Source: Corynebacterium sp. p3-SID1056 (GTDB taxonomy: Bacteria > Actinomycetota > Actinomycetes > Mycobacteriales > Mycobacteriaceae). From it: a DNA stretch of 64,000 nucleotides. A program made the position numbers and the translations under genes. Numbering within the stretch: the stretch's first letter is position 1; every line of letters begins with the position of its first letter. The stretch lies in the NCBI RefSeq assembly GCF_025152525.1, contig NZ_JALXXL010000004.1, forward strand, positions 148,130 through 212,129, in the 5' to 3' direction. Below the pieces are notes generated by a model. It saw nothing but the letters and a program-made list of their open reading frames with translations. It searched no databases and was not told the DNA's origin. Positions 26,048 to 36,152 of this stretch are shown here, piece by piece.

Positions 26048-27685
26048 CTACAGCGCAGGGATATCCGCCAGCAGGTGCTTGGTGTAGTCGTGCTGGGGGT
26101 TTTGCAGGACCTCGTCGACCGGGCCGGAGTCGACGATGACGCCCTTGTTTAGCACCGCGATTCGCGTGGCGACGTGGCGCGCCAACGCGATGTTGTGGGT
26201 GACAAAGAGCATGGACAGGCCGCGCTCACGCCGGAGCTTCGCCAAGAGGCGGAGGATCGAAGCCTGCACCGAGACGTCGAGGGCCGAGGTGATTTCGTCG
26301 CACACCAACACCGAAGGCGCGTTGACGAGTGCGCGCCCGATAGCGGCGCGCTGGCGCTCGCCGCCGGACAAGTCGCCGGGGCGGCGGTCGTAGAAGCTGG
26401 GGTCGAGCTGGACCGCCTGGAGGACCTCGTGGACTACCTCGCGCTGCTTGGCACGCGGTAGGCGCTTCGACATCTCCATCGGCACGCTCAGGGACTCGCC
26501 GATGGTGCGGCGCGGGTTGAGCGAGGAAAACGGGGACTGGAAGATGTACTGCACGCCCTGGCGCTGGTCGAGCGTGCGCTGCCGGCTGCCGTGCTCCAGC
26601 TCCTCGCCATTGAAACGGACCGAGCCTGTGTAACCGGGGTTGAGCCCGGCGATGGAGCGGGCCAACGTGGTCTTACCGGAGCCCGACTCGCCCAGCAGGA
26701 GAATCGACTCGCCCTGCTCCAGCTCGAGGTCGATGCCGTGGAGCACCTTGTTGTCGCCGTAGGCCATTTCCAGGTTGCGCACCTCGAGGAGTGGCGTTCC
26801 CTCCGCGGCGGCAGGCTCGACCTCTTTGAGGCCGGCGATGTTCTTTTTGCCCTCCAAGTCCGGGATGGAAGCCAAGAGCTTCTTGGTGTAGCGGTGGCGG
26901 GGCGAGTACAGCACCTCGCGGGTGGTGCCGACCTCCACGATGTCGCCGCGCAGCATCACGATCACGCGATCAACCAACTCGGCCACCACAGCCAGGTCGT
27001 GGGTGATGTAGAGCGAAGCGACGCTGTGGCGTTGGGTCATCTCGCGGATGGTTTCCAGCACGTGCGCCTGCGTCGAGACGTCGAGACCGGTCGTGGGCTC
27101 GTCGAGGATGAGCACGTCGGGGTGCAAAGCGAAGGCCATCGCGATGCCCACGCGTTGCTGCTGGCCACCGGAGAGCTGGTGGGGCCAGCGGGAGAGGTAT
27201 TCGTCCGTGTCGGGCAGGTCGACGTCGCGCATGACCTCGCGGATGCGGTCTTGCTTCTCGCCGTCGTAGTTGTGCTCATCGAGGACCTCGCGGATCTGCT
27301 CACCGATGCGCATCGCTGGGTTGAGGCTCAGCGCGGGATCCTGCGGGACGTATGCCACCCGCGAGCCGCGCATGTCGCGCAGCTCTTCCTCGTCGAGGCC
27401 GAGCACGTCGACGGTTTCGCCGTTGCGGGTGTGGAGGGTGATGGTGCCGTCGGTAAGCGAGAGCCCCGAGCGGCAGTGACCGAGGGCCGCGAGCCCGGCC
27501 GTGGTCTTGCCGGAGCCGGACTCGCCGACCAGGCCGACGATTTCGCCGCGGTGCAGCTGGAAGTCGATGCCGTGGAGGATCTCGGTGCCGTCGTTGGCGC
27601 GGATGCGCAGGTCGCGGACGTCGAGTACGACTTCGTTCTCAGCCGCGTGCTCGGCGGAGGCGGAAGGGGTATAAGCGGTCGTCAT
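26048..27685 (-). CDS. Peptide-type ABC transporter, fused double ATPase (DppD-DppF-like)
   Basis: This 545-residue protein has two ABC ATPase domains in tandem. The first has Walker [16 protein letters not shown], signature [10 protein letters not shown] and Walker [15 protein letters not shown]. The second has [33 protein letters not shown] and [16 protein letters not shown]. Each is followed by the oligopeptide-type C-terminal extension ([16 protein letters not shown] and [14 protein letters not shown]). The fused form is common for Opp/Dpp/nickel-type importers in Actinobacteria. ATG 27685 lies 4 nt after the upstream permease stop, with GAGGCG as ribosome-binding site. Confidence 0.94.
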   Translation of the reverse strand: MTTAYTPSASAEHAAENEVVLDVRDLRIRANDGTEILHGIDFQLHRGEIVGLVGESGSGKTTAGLAALGHCRSGLSLTDGTITLHTRNGETVDVLGLDEEELRDMRGSRVAYVPQDPALSLNPAMRIGEQIREVLDEHNYDGEKQDRIREVMRDVDLPDTDEYLSRWPHQLSGGQQQRVGIAMAFALHPDVLILDEPTTGLDVSTQAHVLETIREMTQRHSVASLYITHDLAVVAELVDRVIVMLRGDIVEVGTTREVLYSPRHRYTKKLLASIPDLEGKKNIAGLKEVEPAAAEGTPLLEVRNLEMAYGDNKVLHGIDLELEQGESILLLGESGSGKTTLARSIAGLNPGYTGSVRFNGEELEHGSRQRTLDQRQGVQYIFQSPFSSLNPRRTIGESLSVPMEMSKRLPRAKQREVVHEVLQAVQLDPSFYDRRPGDLSGGERQRAAIGRALVNAPSVLVCDEITSALDVSVQASILRLLAKLRRERGLSMLFVTHNIALARHVATRIAVLNKGVIVDSGPVDEVLQNPQHDYTKHLLADIPAL

Positions 27686-27689
27686 GGTG

Positions 27690-28682
27690 TTACGCCTCCT
27701 CGGTGTGGCGGATCGGTTCGTGCTTCGGCTGGCGGGCAGCCTCCAACTCTTCCTCGGTCGGCTTCGCGGGCATTGCGGTGGAGGCCGTGGCGCGGGCGGT
27801 GGCGTCGGCAAGCATGTTGGTGCCGATGGTCAGCAGCGCAATCGCAAGCACCGGGAGCAGGACGCCCCAGGGCTGCAAGGAGAGCGCGATACGGTTCTCG
27901 TTGATCATCAGGCCCCAGTCCGCGGCAGGGGGCTGGATGCCCAGGCCGAGGAAGGACAGCGAGGCGATCGAGCCGATGGAATAGGTCAGGCGCAGGCCGG
28001 CCTCGACGGCGAGCGGGCCAGTGATGTTGGGCAAGATCTCGCGGGTCAGGATACGGCTGTGCGGCATCGAGTACATCTGGGCGGCGCGGATGTAGTCCTC
28101 GTTGGTGACTGCCATGGTGGAGGCGCGTGCCACACGCGCAATACGCGGGGCGTGCGTGAGGCCGATGACCAGCACCAAGACGGTCGCGGAAGGGCCGAAG
28201 ATGACGATAGCCAGCATGGCGAAGATCAGCTGCGGGAACGCGAGGAGAACGTCGTTGAGCCGCATGAGCACCGAATCAACCCAGCCGCCGGCGTAGCCAG
28301 CGACCATGCCGAGGATGGTGCCCACGACCATGCCGAGCGCGGTGGCGAGGAACGCCGTCACGAGCAGCACGAGACCGCCGGCGATGAAGCGCGAGAACAC
28401 AGAGCGGCCGAGGTTGTCCGTGCCGAAGGTGCCTTCCTTGGTAAAGGGCAGGCCGAGGAACTCCGTGGTGGAGTAGCCGGTGATCTGCTCGGCAAACAAG
28501 TAGCCGATGACAGTGCAGACGATGATCAGGGAGGTCAGCACGAGCCCGACCTTGCCCTCGGGCTGCGCCCAAATGCGAGCGAGCACGGGGGCCGGCTTGG
28601 ACAGGGAGACCTTGAGCTCGTCGTCCGGGGCGCTGTCGACGTCTGTGCCAGGGGTATCCGGGGTGTTGTGGGGCAGTGTCAT
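27690..28682 (-). CDS. Peptide-type ABC transporter, permease (DppC-like)
   Basis: This 330-residue permease has a cytoplasmic N-terminal tail of about 50 residues, then a first helix (VGLVLTSLIIVCTVIGYLFA), the DppC signature LGTDNLGRSVFSRF (here FGTDNLGRSVFSRF) and the EAA loop EDYIRAAQMYSMPHSRILTREILPNI. SLSFLGLGIQPPAADWGLMINE is the typical C-terminal block. The start overlaps the stop of the other permease by one base (TGATG), implying coupled translation. Confidence 0.93.
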   Translation of the reverse strand: MTLPHNTPDTPGTDVDSAPDDELKVSLSKPAPVLARIWAQPEGKVGLVLTSLIIVCTVIGYLFAEQITGYSTTEFLGLPFTKEGTFGTDNLGRSVFSRFIAGGLVLLVTAFLATALGMVVGTILGMVAGYAGGWVDSVLMRLNDVLLAFPQLIFAMLAIVIFGPSATVLVLVIGLTHAPRIARVARASTMAVTNEDYIRAAQMYSMPHSRILTREILPNITGPLAVEAGLRLTYSIGSIASLSFLGLGIQPPAADWGLMINENRIALSLQPWGVLLPVLAIALLTIGTNMLADATARATASTAMPAKPTEEELEAARQPKHEPIRHTEEA

Positions 28683-29629
28683 CAGTTGCTCCTCAGCTTC
28701 GGGTTGGCCATGATGCTCACGATGTCGGCGATGAGGTTCACCACGACGTAGACCACGGCGATCAGGAGGGAAACGGCTTGCACGACTTGGACGTCGCGGT
28801 AGTTCACGGCGTCGATGAGCGCGACGCCGAGGCCCGGGTATCTAAACAGGTACTCGACGACCACGATGCCGCCGGCGAGCCAGGCGAGCTGGATCGCGAC
28901 GACCTGCGCGATCGGGCCGACAGCGTGCGGAAGCGCGTGTCGGAAGATCACGCGGCGCTCCGGTACGCCCTTGAGCCGCGCCATCTCGACGTAGCCCGAG
29001 TCCAGCGTTTCTACCATTGTCGCGCGCGTCATGCGGGCGATGTAGGGGCTGACCACGAGCGCCAGTGTGAGGGTGGGCAGGATGAGCTGCGAGGGGAACT
29101 CCCACACGTGGCTACCGGGCGGAGACATGGTCACTGCCGGCAGGATCTGGAAGACCGAGGTGGCAAAGAGCGTGATCAGGGCGATACCGATGACAAACTC
29201 CGGCATCGCGGCGAGGATCAGGGTGATCCAGGTGATCGCCTGGTCGCGCTTGTAGCCGCGCCACCACGCCGCGTAAATGCCGACGAGAATGCCGATCGGG
29301 ATCGACACCACCGCGGCAAGCAGCATGAGCACCAGCGAGTTCGCCAGTGGCTCGCCGAGCAGCTCCGCGACGGGGCCACCGGTCGATGTGGATGTGCCCA
29401 GGTCGCCGGTAAAGAGGCCGCCCAGCCACAGGAAGTAGCGCTGCAGCGGCGGTTTGTCCAAATTCATCTCCGCTTCGAGGGCGGCGATGCGCTCGGGCGT
29501 GGCCTGCTGGCCGAGGATGGCGGTCGCGGGAGAACCCGGCAACAGCAGCGTCGCGCAAAAGATGATGATGGAGACCGCGATGAGGATGAAGATGCTCACC
29601 GAGAGCCGTCGTAGAATAAATTTCCCCAT
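28682..29629 (-). CDS. Peptide-type ABC transporter, permease (DppB-like)
   Basis: This 315-residue permease has an N-terminal helix FILRRLSVSIFILIAVSIIIF, then LLLPGSPATAILGQQATPERIAALEAEMNLDKP, the periplasmic segment characteristic of DppB, and the coupling loop YVEMARLKGVPERRVIFRHALPHA. The C-terminus contains VVVEYLFRYPGLGVALIDAVNYRD. It lies 5 nt after the binding protein and overlaps the second permease by one base, so stoichiometric expression is expected. Confidence 0.93.
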   Translation of the reverse strand: MGKFILRRLSVSIFILIAVSIIIFCATLLLPGSPATAILGQQATPERIAALEAEMNLDKPPLQRYFLWLGGLFTGDLGTSTSTGGPVAELLGEPLANSLVLMLLAAVVSIPIGILVGIYAAWWRGYKRDQAITWITLILAAMPEFVIGIALITLFATSVFQILPAVTMSPPGSHVWEFPSQLILPTLTLALVVSPYIARMTRATMVETLDSGYVEMARLKGVPERRVIFRHALPHAVGPIAQVVAIQLAWLAGGIVVVEYLFRYPGLGVALIDAVNYRDVQVVQAVSLLIAVVYVVVNLIADIVSIMANPKLRSN

Positions 29630-29634
29630 TGCTG

Positions 29635-31188
29635 TTACGCCTCCGCAATCCAGATTTTGTGGAACATGGCCTGTGACAGTGGCACACCGCTCGGGTGAGG
29701 GGTGAGGCCAACGACGTACTTGTGGTAGGCATCGATCTGGTTGGCAAAGCCCCAGATGATGTAGCCGCCTTCGTCGTAGAGCTCTTCTTGCAGCTGCCGG
29801 ATGCGCGCTTCGCGCTCTTGCTTATCGACGATCGCGCGTGCCTCGTGCACCCGTTGGGTGAAGTCCTCACGCACCCAGTGCGTCTCGTTGAAGGGCGAGT
29901 CCGCGGTCGCACATTGGTTGACCTGCTGCAGGAAATTGCGGGTATACCAGAAGGACTGCGCGAACGGATACTCCAGGTAGTTGCCGGAGGCGTAGAAGGT
30001 CGAGGCGTCCACCTGCTTGATCTTGACCTTGATGCCGGCTTCTTGCGCTTGTTCGGCAAAGACCTGGGCGGTGCGCACCGAGCCCGACTGGATCTCCGAG
30101 GTCACAAGCTCGACCTCGATGCCATCCGGGTAGCCGGCCTCGGCGAGTAGCGCCTTCGCCTGTTGCACATCCTGCTCGCGTTGCGGCAGGTCTGCGGGGT
30201 AGGCGTCGTCGTAAAGCGCGAACATGTCGTTGCCCAGCTGACCTTGCCCCGAATAGACTTGGTCGACCATTTGCTGGCGGTTCACAGCGAGGCGCATCGC
30301 TTGGCGGACGCGTACGTCGTCGAAAGGAGCGACATCCACGCGCATGGTCAGTGGCAGCCACATGCCGGTTTCGGAGACCAGCGTGTTCAAGCGCGGATCC
30401 TCGTCGATCACGCGGGCCAGGGCGTGGTTCAAGCTGCCGATCGCGTCGACCTGGGAAGACAACAACGCGTTGAGCATGGCGTCCTCCTCCTGAAAGTCGA
30501 TGATGCGAACTTGATCCAAGTGGGCGGGACCGGCCCAGTAATTCTCGTTGCGCACCAAGGTGGTGGACTGGCCTGCGGTAAAACTCTCGAGCTTGAAGGC
30601 GCCGGCGCCGATCGGGTGCTTCGGGTCGTAATCTTCCGGAACGATGCCCATCTGGTACTCGGCGAGCGAGTCGACGAGCGCGGCGTCTGGGATAGAGAGG
30701 CGGATGAGCAGCCGGCGGTTATCAAGCACCTCCATGTCCTCGATGTGGGAGATGGAGGCTGCGCCAGACTTCGGATCCTCCGGGTCGAGGATGCGGTTGT
30801 AGGAGAAGATGACGTCCTCGGGGCGCACCGGGCGGCCGTCAGAAAATTGCACGCCCTCGCGAAGCGTGATGAACCACTCGGTGGCGTCCTCGTTCGGCTC
30901 GATCGATTCGGCGAGGCGGTACTCCAGGTTGTAGTCGTCGTCGCGCCAGGCGAGCGAGTCATACATATTGATGACGCGGGCGGCGTCGCTCGTACTCGTT
31001 GGGATGTGTGCGTCAATGGTGTCGGTGGACGAGCCGCCGACGAGTCCGACGCGCAGCGTGCCGCCCTTGCGTGGGGGGCCGGAGGTATCGATTTCTTCCA
31101 CGGGGGCGGTTGAACACGACGCGAGCGCGAGTGTCGCACCTCCCATCACCGTGGCACGCAGGAGCTGCCTGCGGCTCAGCTGCAACAT
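29635..31188 (-). CDS. Peptide-type ABC transporter, substrate-binding lipoprotein (SBP_bac_5), Tat-type signal
   Basis: This 517-residue precursor has the N-terminus MLQLSRRQLLRATVMGGATLALASC, a twin-arginine motif (SRRQLLR) directly followed by a lipobox (LASC), so it is probably folded before export and then lipidated. The mature protein has the family 5 layout (KGGTLRVGLVGGSSTDTIDAHIP, EYRLAESIEPNEDATEWFITLREGVQFSDGRPVRPEDVIFSYNRI, HPIGAGAFKLESF). Ligands of family 5 range from peptides to opines, metal chelates and acylated compounds. ATG 31188 is 4 nt after the regulator stop. It carries an 11-mer repeat at 29820. Confidence 0.93.
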   Translation of the reverse strand: MLQLSRRQLLRATVMGGATLALASCSTAPVEEIDTSGPPRKGGTLRVGLVGGSSTDTIDAHIPTSTSDAARVINMYDSLAWRDDDYNLEYRLAESIEPNEDATEWFITLREGVQFSDGRPVRPEDVIFSYNRILDPEDPKSGAASISHIEDMEVLDNRRLLIRLSIPDAALVDSLAEYQMGIVPEDYDPKHPIGAGAFKLESFTAGQSTTLVRNENYWAGPAHLDQVRIIDFQEEDAMLNALLSSQVDAIGSLNHALARVIDEDPRLNTLVSETGMWLPLTMRVDVAPFDDVRVRQAMRLAVNRQQMVDQVYSGQGQLGNDMFALYDDAYPADLPQREQDVQQAKALLAEAGYPDGIEVELVTSEIQSGSVRTAQVFAEQAQEAGIKVKIKQVDASTFYASGNYLEYPFAQSFWYTRNFLQQVNQCATADSPFNETHWVREDFTQRVHEARAIVDKQEREARIRQLQEELYDEGGYIIWGFANQIDAYHKYVVGLTPHPSGVPLSQAMFHKIWIAEA

Positions 31189-31192
31189 ATCT

Positions 31193-32107
31193 TCACACCG
31201 TGCTTTCGTATTCTCTGGCTTCATGGACTGGCAAATCATTCGTGGCGAGCCCGTGCCCGCCGCTGTCGCTCCGCGCAATCCAGCCGCGGATACTGGCGGC
31301 TACGACGTTGCGTACGTCGGTGGGGCGGAGGTCTCCTTGGAGCATGCGTATCCCGAGGCCGTCGATAAGCGCAGTGAGTACGGTGACCATCATATTTGGG
31401 TCCGTTGCGTGGAACGCGCCAGCGGCGATGCCGTCTTGCACCAGAGGCAGGAGCTCGTCGCGCCAGCGTGCGTAGGCAATTTCCGTCGCTGCATGTGCAT
31501 CAGTGAAGGCCGGGGAGGAGGACCAGAATTGCGCCCAGGTGGCCCACTCCCGGTACGATTCCGGGGATCCGTCGAGCTGGATTTCAAAGAGCGCGCAGAG
31601 TCGTTCTACGGGGTCTGCGATTGCGTAGGCCGCCGCCCGGCGCGTGACGCCTTGGCGTGAGCACGCGTCCAACGTGGCAAGGAAGATGTCGCGCTTAGTG
31701 GGGAAGTAATAGTGGACCGCTGAGGGGGACATGCCCGCGGCAGCGGCGATGTCCGCGACAGTGACAGGCTGGTATCCATGTGCAGCGAACAGGGGCCAGG
31801 CTGCGTTGACGATGGTGCGCCGGCGGGTGGAACGAGCGTGCTGCACCGTGGTTTTGCCGGCTTTGCGGGCATCGTCTTTGGAACCCTCTGGTTGGTGAGC
31901 GGTGGTGCGCTCCGCAAGTTGGTGGACGGGCACGCCGGTGAGACTGGACAGCCGGGAGAGTTCCGTTGCGGTGAACCGGCGTACGCCCGAAAGCGATTTG
32001 GAGAGCTTGCTTGCGTCGATACCCAGGTACTCTGCAACCTCCCGCTGGCGCAGCCCGGAGGCGGCGATGGCGGCGCGGGCCGCGTCGTAGCGTTGGGTAG
32101 AGGTCAT
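31193..32107 (-). CDS. Double-headed transcriptional regulator: XRE-type HTH fused to TetR domain
   Basis: This 304-residue protein has, at residues about 8-62, a Cro/XRE-like helix-turn-helix (LRQREVAEYLGIDASKLSKSLSGVRRFTATELSRLSSLTGVPV). After a basic linker, residues about 97-145 are a TetR N-terminal domain (RRTIVNAAWPLFAAHGYQPVTVADIAAAAGMSPSAVHYYFPTKRDIF), and the rest is a TetR-type ligand/dimer domain. It is the first gene of the ABC/acyltransferase run and presumably controls it. A TATAAG box (32122-32117) ends 9 nt before the ATG and no ribosome-binding site is visible, so the mRNA may be leaderless. It carries an 11-mer repeat at 31360. Confidence 0.88.
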   Translation of the reverse strand: MTSTQRYDAARAAIAASGLRQREVAEYLGIDASKLSKSLSGVRRFTATELSRLSSLTGVPVHQLAERTTAHQPEGSKDDARKAGKTTVQHARSTRRRTIVNAAWPLFAAHGYQPVTVADIAAAAGMSPSAVHYYFPTKRDIFLATLDACSRQGVTRRAAAYAIADPVERLCALFEIQLDGSPESYREWATWAQFWSSSPAFTDAHAATEIAYARWRDELLPLVQDGIAAGAFHATDPNMMVTVLTALIDGLGIRMLQGDLRPTDVRNVVAASIRGWIARSDSGGHGLATNDLPVHEAREYESTV

Positions 32108-32167
32108 AGCAAAGACCTTATAAACACCTGACAATCATCGCAACAGTATGACGTTGGATCAGATTAC

Positions 32168-33454
32168 CTATCGCAACTTTTCCTCATGTGACGGAAGTGC
32201 GGCGTGGACCTGACGGAAGACTTCAGCGCCGTGGAGGTAGATGCCGTCGTGTTGGTACGTCGGATGAGTGGTGACTGCGAGGTTCGGGATTCGCGCTGCC
32301 TGAGAGCTGGCGTAGTCGAAGGGAACGTAGAGGTCGTCCTCGTAGAGCAGGACAGCGGCTGGAGTTTGGTTCCTGCACAATTCGTCCGCGTCCACACTTG
32401 GCTGCCAACTCTCCCTTTGCGCGATCTCGACGACCGCGTCGCGGAAGGGGAGAAGCGCAGGATCCTGGTCGAAGTGGAAAGGGAAGAACGCGTTTCCTAG
32501 CAGGTAGAAAGGGTCTTCGCTCTGAGGATCCGCGTGCACCGAAAACCCGGGAGCATTTTCGTATGCGCTCGCTCCTGCCCAGTTGGTTGGGCCAGGTTCG
32601 AGACCGGCGAAGATCTGCTCGTGTACGACGGCCCAGAGTGGGTTCGGCGCGAGGCTTACGACCGCGCCAACGCCGGCGAGGAAGTCCGTGCGCAGCCGCG
32701 TGTCCGCGCCCCGGTGAAACGGTTCTTCCAAGAGCATGGCGAGGGAATCGGCTCCCGTCTCCTCCCCGAGCCGCACTCCGATAAAGCGAAAGCGCTCTGG
32801 GGTGAGGCGCTCGCCGGTAGGCAGGCGCTCCTCTGTGTCGGCCAGGTGGGTGCACACCTCGCGAATCCGCTCTTCGGCCCACGGAACTTGAGCGTAAAAG
32901 CGTTCCATTCGCTGCGCCATCAGGCCAAGCGATTGGCGGTTGAATTCCTCTGGAGAAGTGCCAAAGGGAGGGACGACGCCGGTCATCATGGCGCGTCCTA
33001 CTCCTTCGGGGAAATAGGAGAGGTAGGCACCGACGCAGATCCCGCCGAAGGAGTTGCCCAGCACGTCCCAGGTGTCAAAGCCGAGGTGGCGGCGCAAGTC
33101 CTCGGCGTCGGCGGCAATGTCGGGAGGGCGGAGGAGGGAGAGGTGCGCGGCGTCGATAAGCGAGCTTTGCGTGCCGTCGATGCGTGTCGAGCGGCCGGTT
33201 CCGCGCTCATCGATAAGGAAGACGCGGTAGTGCTTGAGGGCTTCCGGAATCCACCCCATGAGCATGCGCGGCCCGGGGTTGCCGGGACCGCCCTGAAAGT
33301 AGGCGAGAGGCGGCGCGTCGGGGTCGGTGTACAGCTCGCGGGCGAAGAGCTCGAGTGTGCCCAGCGACGGGTCCGCGCGGTCCCAGGGGACCTCGATTCG
33401 ATGCTCGCGGATACGAAAGCCATGGGGGATAAGCGTGGAAAGCATGTGCCCCAT
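32168..33454 (-). CDS. Alpha/beta hydrolase, proline iminopeptidase-like (S33 family)
   Basis: This 428-residue protein has GGPGNPGPR (oxyanion-hole HGGPG-type motif, near residues 55-63), DERGTGRSTR, and the nucleophile elbow GNSFGGI (serine near 137), in the order found in prolyl aminopeptidases and related actinobacterial proteases. The C-terminal DDLYVPFDYA and HDGIYLHG would supply the acid and His. Such enzymes release N-terminal proline or short peptides. Its stop lies 60 nt before the XRE-TetR start and it is encoded on the same strand, but the regulator has its own probable promoter. It carries an 11-mer repeat at 33151. Confidence 0.85.
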   Translation of the reverse strand: MGHMLSTLIPHGFRIREHRIEVPWDRADPSLGTLELFARELYTDPDAPPLAYFQGGPGNPGPRMLMGWIPEALKHYRVFLIDERGTGRSTRIDGTQSSLIDAAHLSLLRPPDIAADAEDLRRHLGFDTWDVLGNSFGGICVGAYLSYFPEGVGRAMMTGVVPPFGTSPEEFNRQSLGLMAQRMERFYAQVPWAEERIREVCTHLADTEERLPTGERLTPERFRFIGVRLGEETGADSLAMLLEEPFHRGADTRLRTDFLAGVGAVVSLAPNPLWAVVHEQIFAGLEPGPTNWAGASAYENAPGFSVHADPQSEDPFYLLGNAFFPFHFDQDPALLPFRDAVVEIAQRESWQPSVDADELCRNQTPAAVLLYEDDLYVPFDYASSQAARIPNLAVTTHPTYQHDGIYLHGAEVFRQVHAALPSHEEKLR

Positions 33455-33504
33455 TGTGACACGTGACGGTATTTCTGCGCAGGTGGTCGCGTATGCTGGC
33501 GACT

Positions 33505-35598
33505 ATGGCTTTTGCTGCAGAACACCCGGTCCTGGCGCACTCAGAGTTTCGGCCCGTTGGCGAAATTGAGCGTCGTGAAAAGCCCTTCGAGGTTGTTTCG
33601 GAATTCGAGCCTTCCGGCGACCAACCCGCAGCGATCGCGGAGCTGGATGCGCGCTTGCGCCGCGGGGAAGAAGACGTGGTGCTCATGGGTGCCACGGGTA
33701 CCGGTAAATCTGCCACGGCTGCCTGGCTCATTGAACAGCAGCAGCGTCCCACCCTGGTCATGGCACCGAACAAGACGCTAGCCGCGCAGCTGGCCAACGA
33801 GTTGCGCCAGCTACTGCCCAATAACGCGGTTGAGTACTTCGTGTCGTATTACGACTACTACCAGCCGGAGGCCTACATCGCGCAGACCGATACATACATT
33901 GAAAAAGACTCGTCGATCAATGACGACGTGGAGCGGCTGCGCCACTCGGCGACCTCGGCGCTGCTCTCACGACGCGACGTGGTCGTGGTGTCATCGGTGT
34001 CTTGCATCTACGGCCTGGGTACTCCGCAGTCCTACCTGGACCGCTCGATCGTGCTGCGCGTGGGCGAGGAGGTTGAGCGCGACCGCTTCCTTCGTTTGCT
34101 GGTGGATGTGCAGTACGAACGCAACGACGTCGATTTCAAACGCGGCACCTTCCGGGTCAAGGGTGACACGGTGGACATTATTCCCGCCTACGAGGAAGTT
34201 GCTGTGCGCGTCGAATTCTTCGGCGACGAGGTCGACGAGCTCTACTACATCCACCCGCTGACCGGCGATGTGCTCAGCCAGGAAGACGAGGTCCGGATTT
34301 TCCCGGCCACGCACTACGTCGCCACCGACGAGCGCATGGAAAAGGCGATCGAGGCGATTAAGGAGGAGCTGGCGGACCGGCTCGAGGAGCTGGAAAACAA
34401 GGGCAAGCTGCTCGAGGCGCAGCGCCTACGTATGCGCACCGAGTACGACCTGGAGATGATTCAACAGGTGGGCTTTTGCTCCGGCATTGAGAACTACTCG
34501 CGGCACATGGATGGCCGCGGCCCTGGCTCCGCACCGGCGACGCTCATTGATTACTTCCCCGAGGACTTCCTCACCATCATCGACGAGTCGCACGTCACGG
34601 TTCCGCAGATCGGCGGCATGTTTGAGGGCGATATGTCGCGTAAGCGTAACTTGGTGGAGTTCGGGTTCCGCCTGCCGAGTGCCGTCGATAATCGGCCCCT
34701 GACCTTTGACGAATTTGAAGCTCGCGTGGGCCAGACTGTGTACATGTCAGCGACGCCGGGCGATTACGAGCTCGAGGCCGCGCACGGCGAGTTCGTCGAG
34801 CAGGTGATCCGTCCGACCGGGCTGGTAGATCCGAAGGTGACGGTCAAACCCACCAAGGGGCAGATCGACGACCTCATCGAAGAGGTGCGTCAGCGCGTGG
34901 AGAAGCAAGAGCGAGTGCTGGTGACCACGCTGACAAAGCGGATGGCCGAGGACCTCACCGATTACCTGCTCGACCACGGCATCAAGGTGCGCTACCTGCA
35001 CTCTGATATTGACACCCTGCAGCGCGTCGAGCTGTTGCGCCAGCTGCGCCTCGGCGAGTTCGACGTGCTCGTCGGCATCAACCTCTTGCGCGAGGGCCTT
35101 GACCTGCCGGAGGTCTCGCTCGTGGCCATTTTGGATGCGGATAAGGAGGGCTTTTTGCGCTCGACGAAGTCGCTGATCCAGACGATCGGACGCGCGGCCC
35201 GCAACGTGTCGGGCGAGGTGATCATGTACGCCGACCAGATCACCGAATCGATGCAGGAAGCGATCGACGAGACGGAGCGCCGCCGCGAGAAGCAGCTCGC
35301 CTACAACAAGGAGCACGGCATCGACCCGCAGCCGCTGCGCAAGAAGATCGCCGACATCCTGGATCAGGTCTACGAAAACGCCGACGCAGAAGAGACGGGC
35401 GGAGGAGAGGCCGCGGTGGTGGCCAAGCCGGATACCTCCACCATGGCCTCCGACGAGGTGCAATCGCTTATCGACGAGCTGACGAAACAGATGGGTGACG
35501 CCGCCCGTGAGCTGAAGTTTGAGCTGGCGGGGCGCCTCCGCGATGAGATAGCGGACCTGAAGAAGGAACTCCGTGGTATGAAAGACACAGGTAACTAA
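33505..35598 (+). CDS. uvrB: Excinuclease ABC subunit B
   Basis: This 697-residue protein is the damage-verification helicase of nucleotide-excision repair. Walker A is [14 protein letters not shown] near residue 63, followed by the beta-hairpin region [84 protein letters not shown], and a C-terminal UVR domain ([38 protein letters not shown]). I start at ATG 33505 because the family begins MAF-AEHP-L and TATGCT lies 7 nt upstream (leaderless pattern). uvrA is in the same window at 40853. It carries an 11-mer repeat at 35466. Confidence 0.95.
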   Translation: MAFAAEHPVLAHSEFRPVGEIERREKPFEVVSEFEPSGDQPAAIAELDARLRRGEEDVVLMGATGTGKSATAAWLIEQQQRPTLVMAPNKTLAAQLANELRQLLPNNAVEYFVSYYDYYQPEAYIAQTDTYIEKDSSINDDVERLRHSATSALLSRRDVVVVSSVSCIYGLGTPQSYLDRSIVLRVGEEVERDRFLRLLVDVQYERNDVDFKRGTFRVKGDTVDIIPAYEEVAVRVEFFGDEVDELYYIHPLTGDVLSQEDEVRIFPATHYVATDERMEKAIEAIKEELADRLEELENKGKLLEAQRLRMRTEYDLEMIQQVGFCSGIENYSRHMDGRGPGSAPATLIDYFPEDFLTIIDESHVTVPQIGGMFEGDMSRKRNLVEFGFRLPSAVDNRPLTFDEFEARVGQTVYMSATPGDYELEAAHGEFVEQVIRPTGLVDPKVTVKPTKGQIDDLIEEVRQRVEKQERVLVTTLTKRMAEDLTDYLLDHGIKVRYLHSDIDTLQRVELLRQLRLGEFDVLVGINLLREGLDLPEVSLVAILDADKEGFLRSTKSLIQTIGRAARNVSGEVIMYADQITESMQEAIDETERRREKQLAYNKEHGIDPQPLRKKIADILDQVYENADAEETGGGEAAVVAKPDTSTMASDEVQSLIDELTKQMGDAARELKFELAGRLRDEIADLKKELRGMKDTGN

Positions 35599-35623
35599 CA
35601 CTAGAAAGGCGCATTGACGCACC

Positions 35624-36082
35624 ATGCACACCTATAACTCGATCGCTGTGGGCACAGACGGCTCCCCGACTTCACTCGTCGCTGTACGCGCGGCCGCGAG
35701 CCTCGCCCGCGTGTACGATGCGCAGCTGACTGTCATCTGCGCGCACTACACAGCCTCCGGCTCGATGCTCAACTCCACCAACGCGGAGCTGAGCAAAATC
35801 GACATTGTCACCGAGACCGGTTCGCAGGACATCCTCGCCCGTGCCCGCGCCATCGCCGAGGAGGAGCAGGCCCCGAGGATCAACGTCGTCTCCAAGGCAG
35901 GACAGCCGGCGAATGTGCTGCTTGAGTCTGTTGCTGAGTACGAGGTTGACCTGCTTGTCGTGGGTAACAAGGGCATGCGTTCGCTGGCCGGGCGGATCTT
36001 CGGCAACATCCCAGGAAGCGTGGCGAAGAAGGCACCGGTAGACGTTATGCTTGTAGACACCAGGGCTGAGGGGCACGACTAA
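35624..36082 (+). CDS. Universal stress protein (UspA family)
   Basis: This 152-residue single Usp domain begins YNSIAVGTDGSPTSLVAVRAAASLA and ends with DLLVVGNKGMRSLAGRIFGNIPGSVAKKAPVDVMLVDT, containing the ATP-binding pattern G-x2-G-x9-G-(S/T). It is probably an ATP-binding cytoplasmic protein. A GAAAGGCG ribosome-binding site precedes the ATG. It lies 25 nt after uvrB and is followed by a second paralogue. Confidence 0.93.
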   Translation: MHTYNSIAVGTDGSPTSLVAVRAAASLARVYDAQLTVICAHYTASGSMLNSTNAELSKIDIVTETGSQDILARARAIAEEEQAPRINVVSKAGQPANVLLESVAEYEVDLLVVGNKGMRSLAGRIFGNIPGSVAKKAPVDVMLVDTRAEGHD

Positions 36083-36152
36083 CCTTTAGGCCCGGACTCG
36101 GAGTATCATAAATACAGATTCCCCAACTTGATGAAAGGTCATCCACTACACC

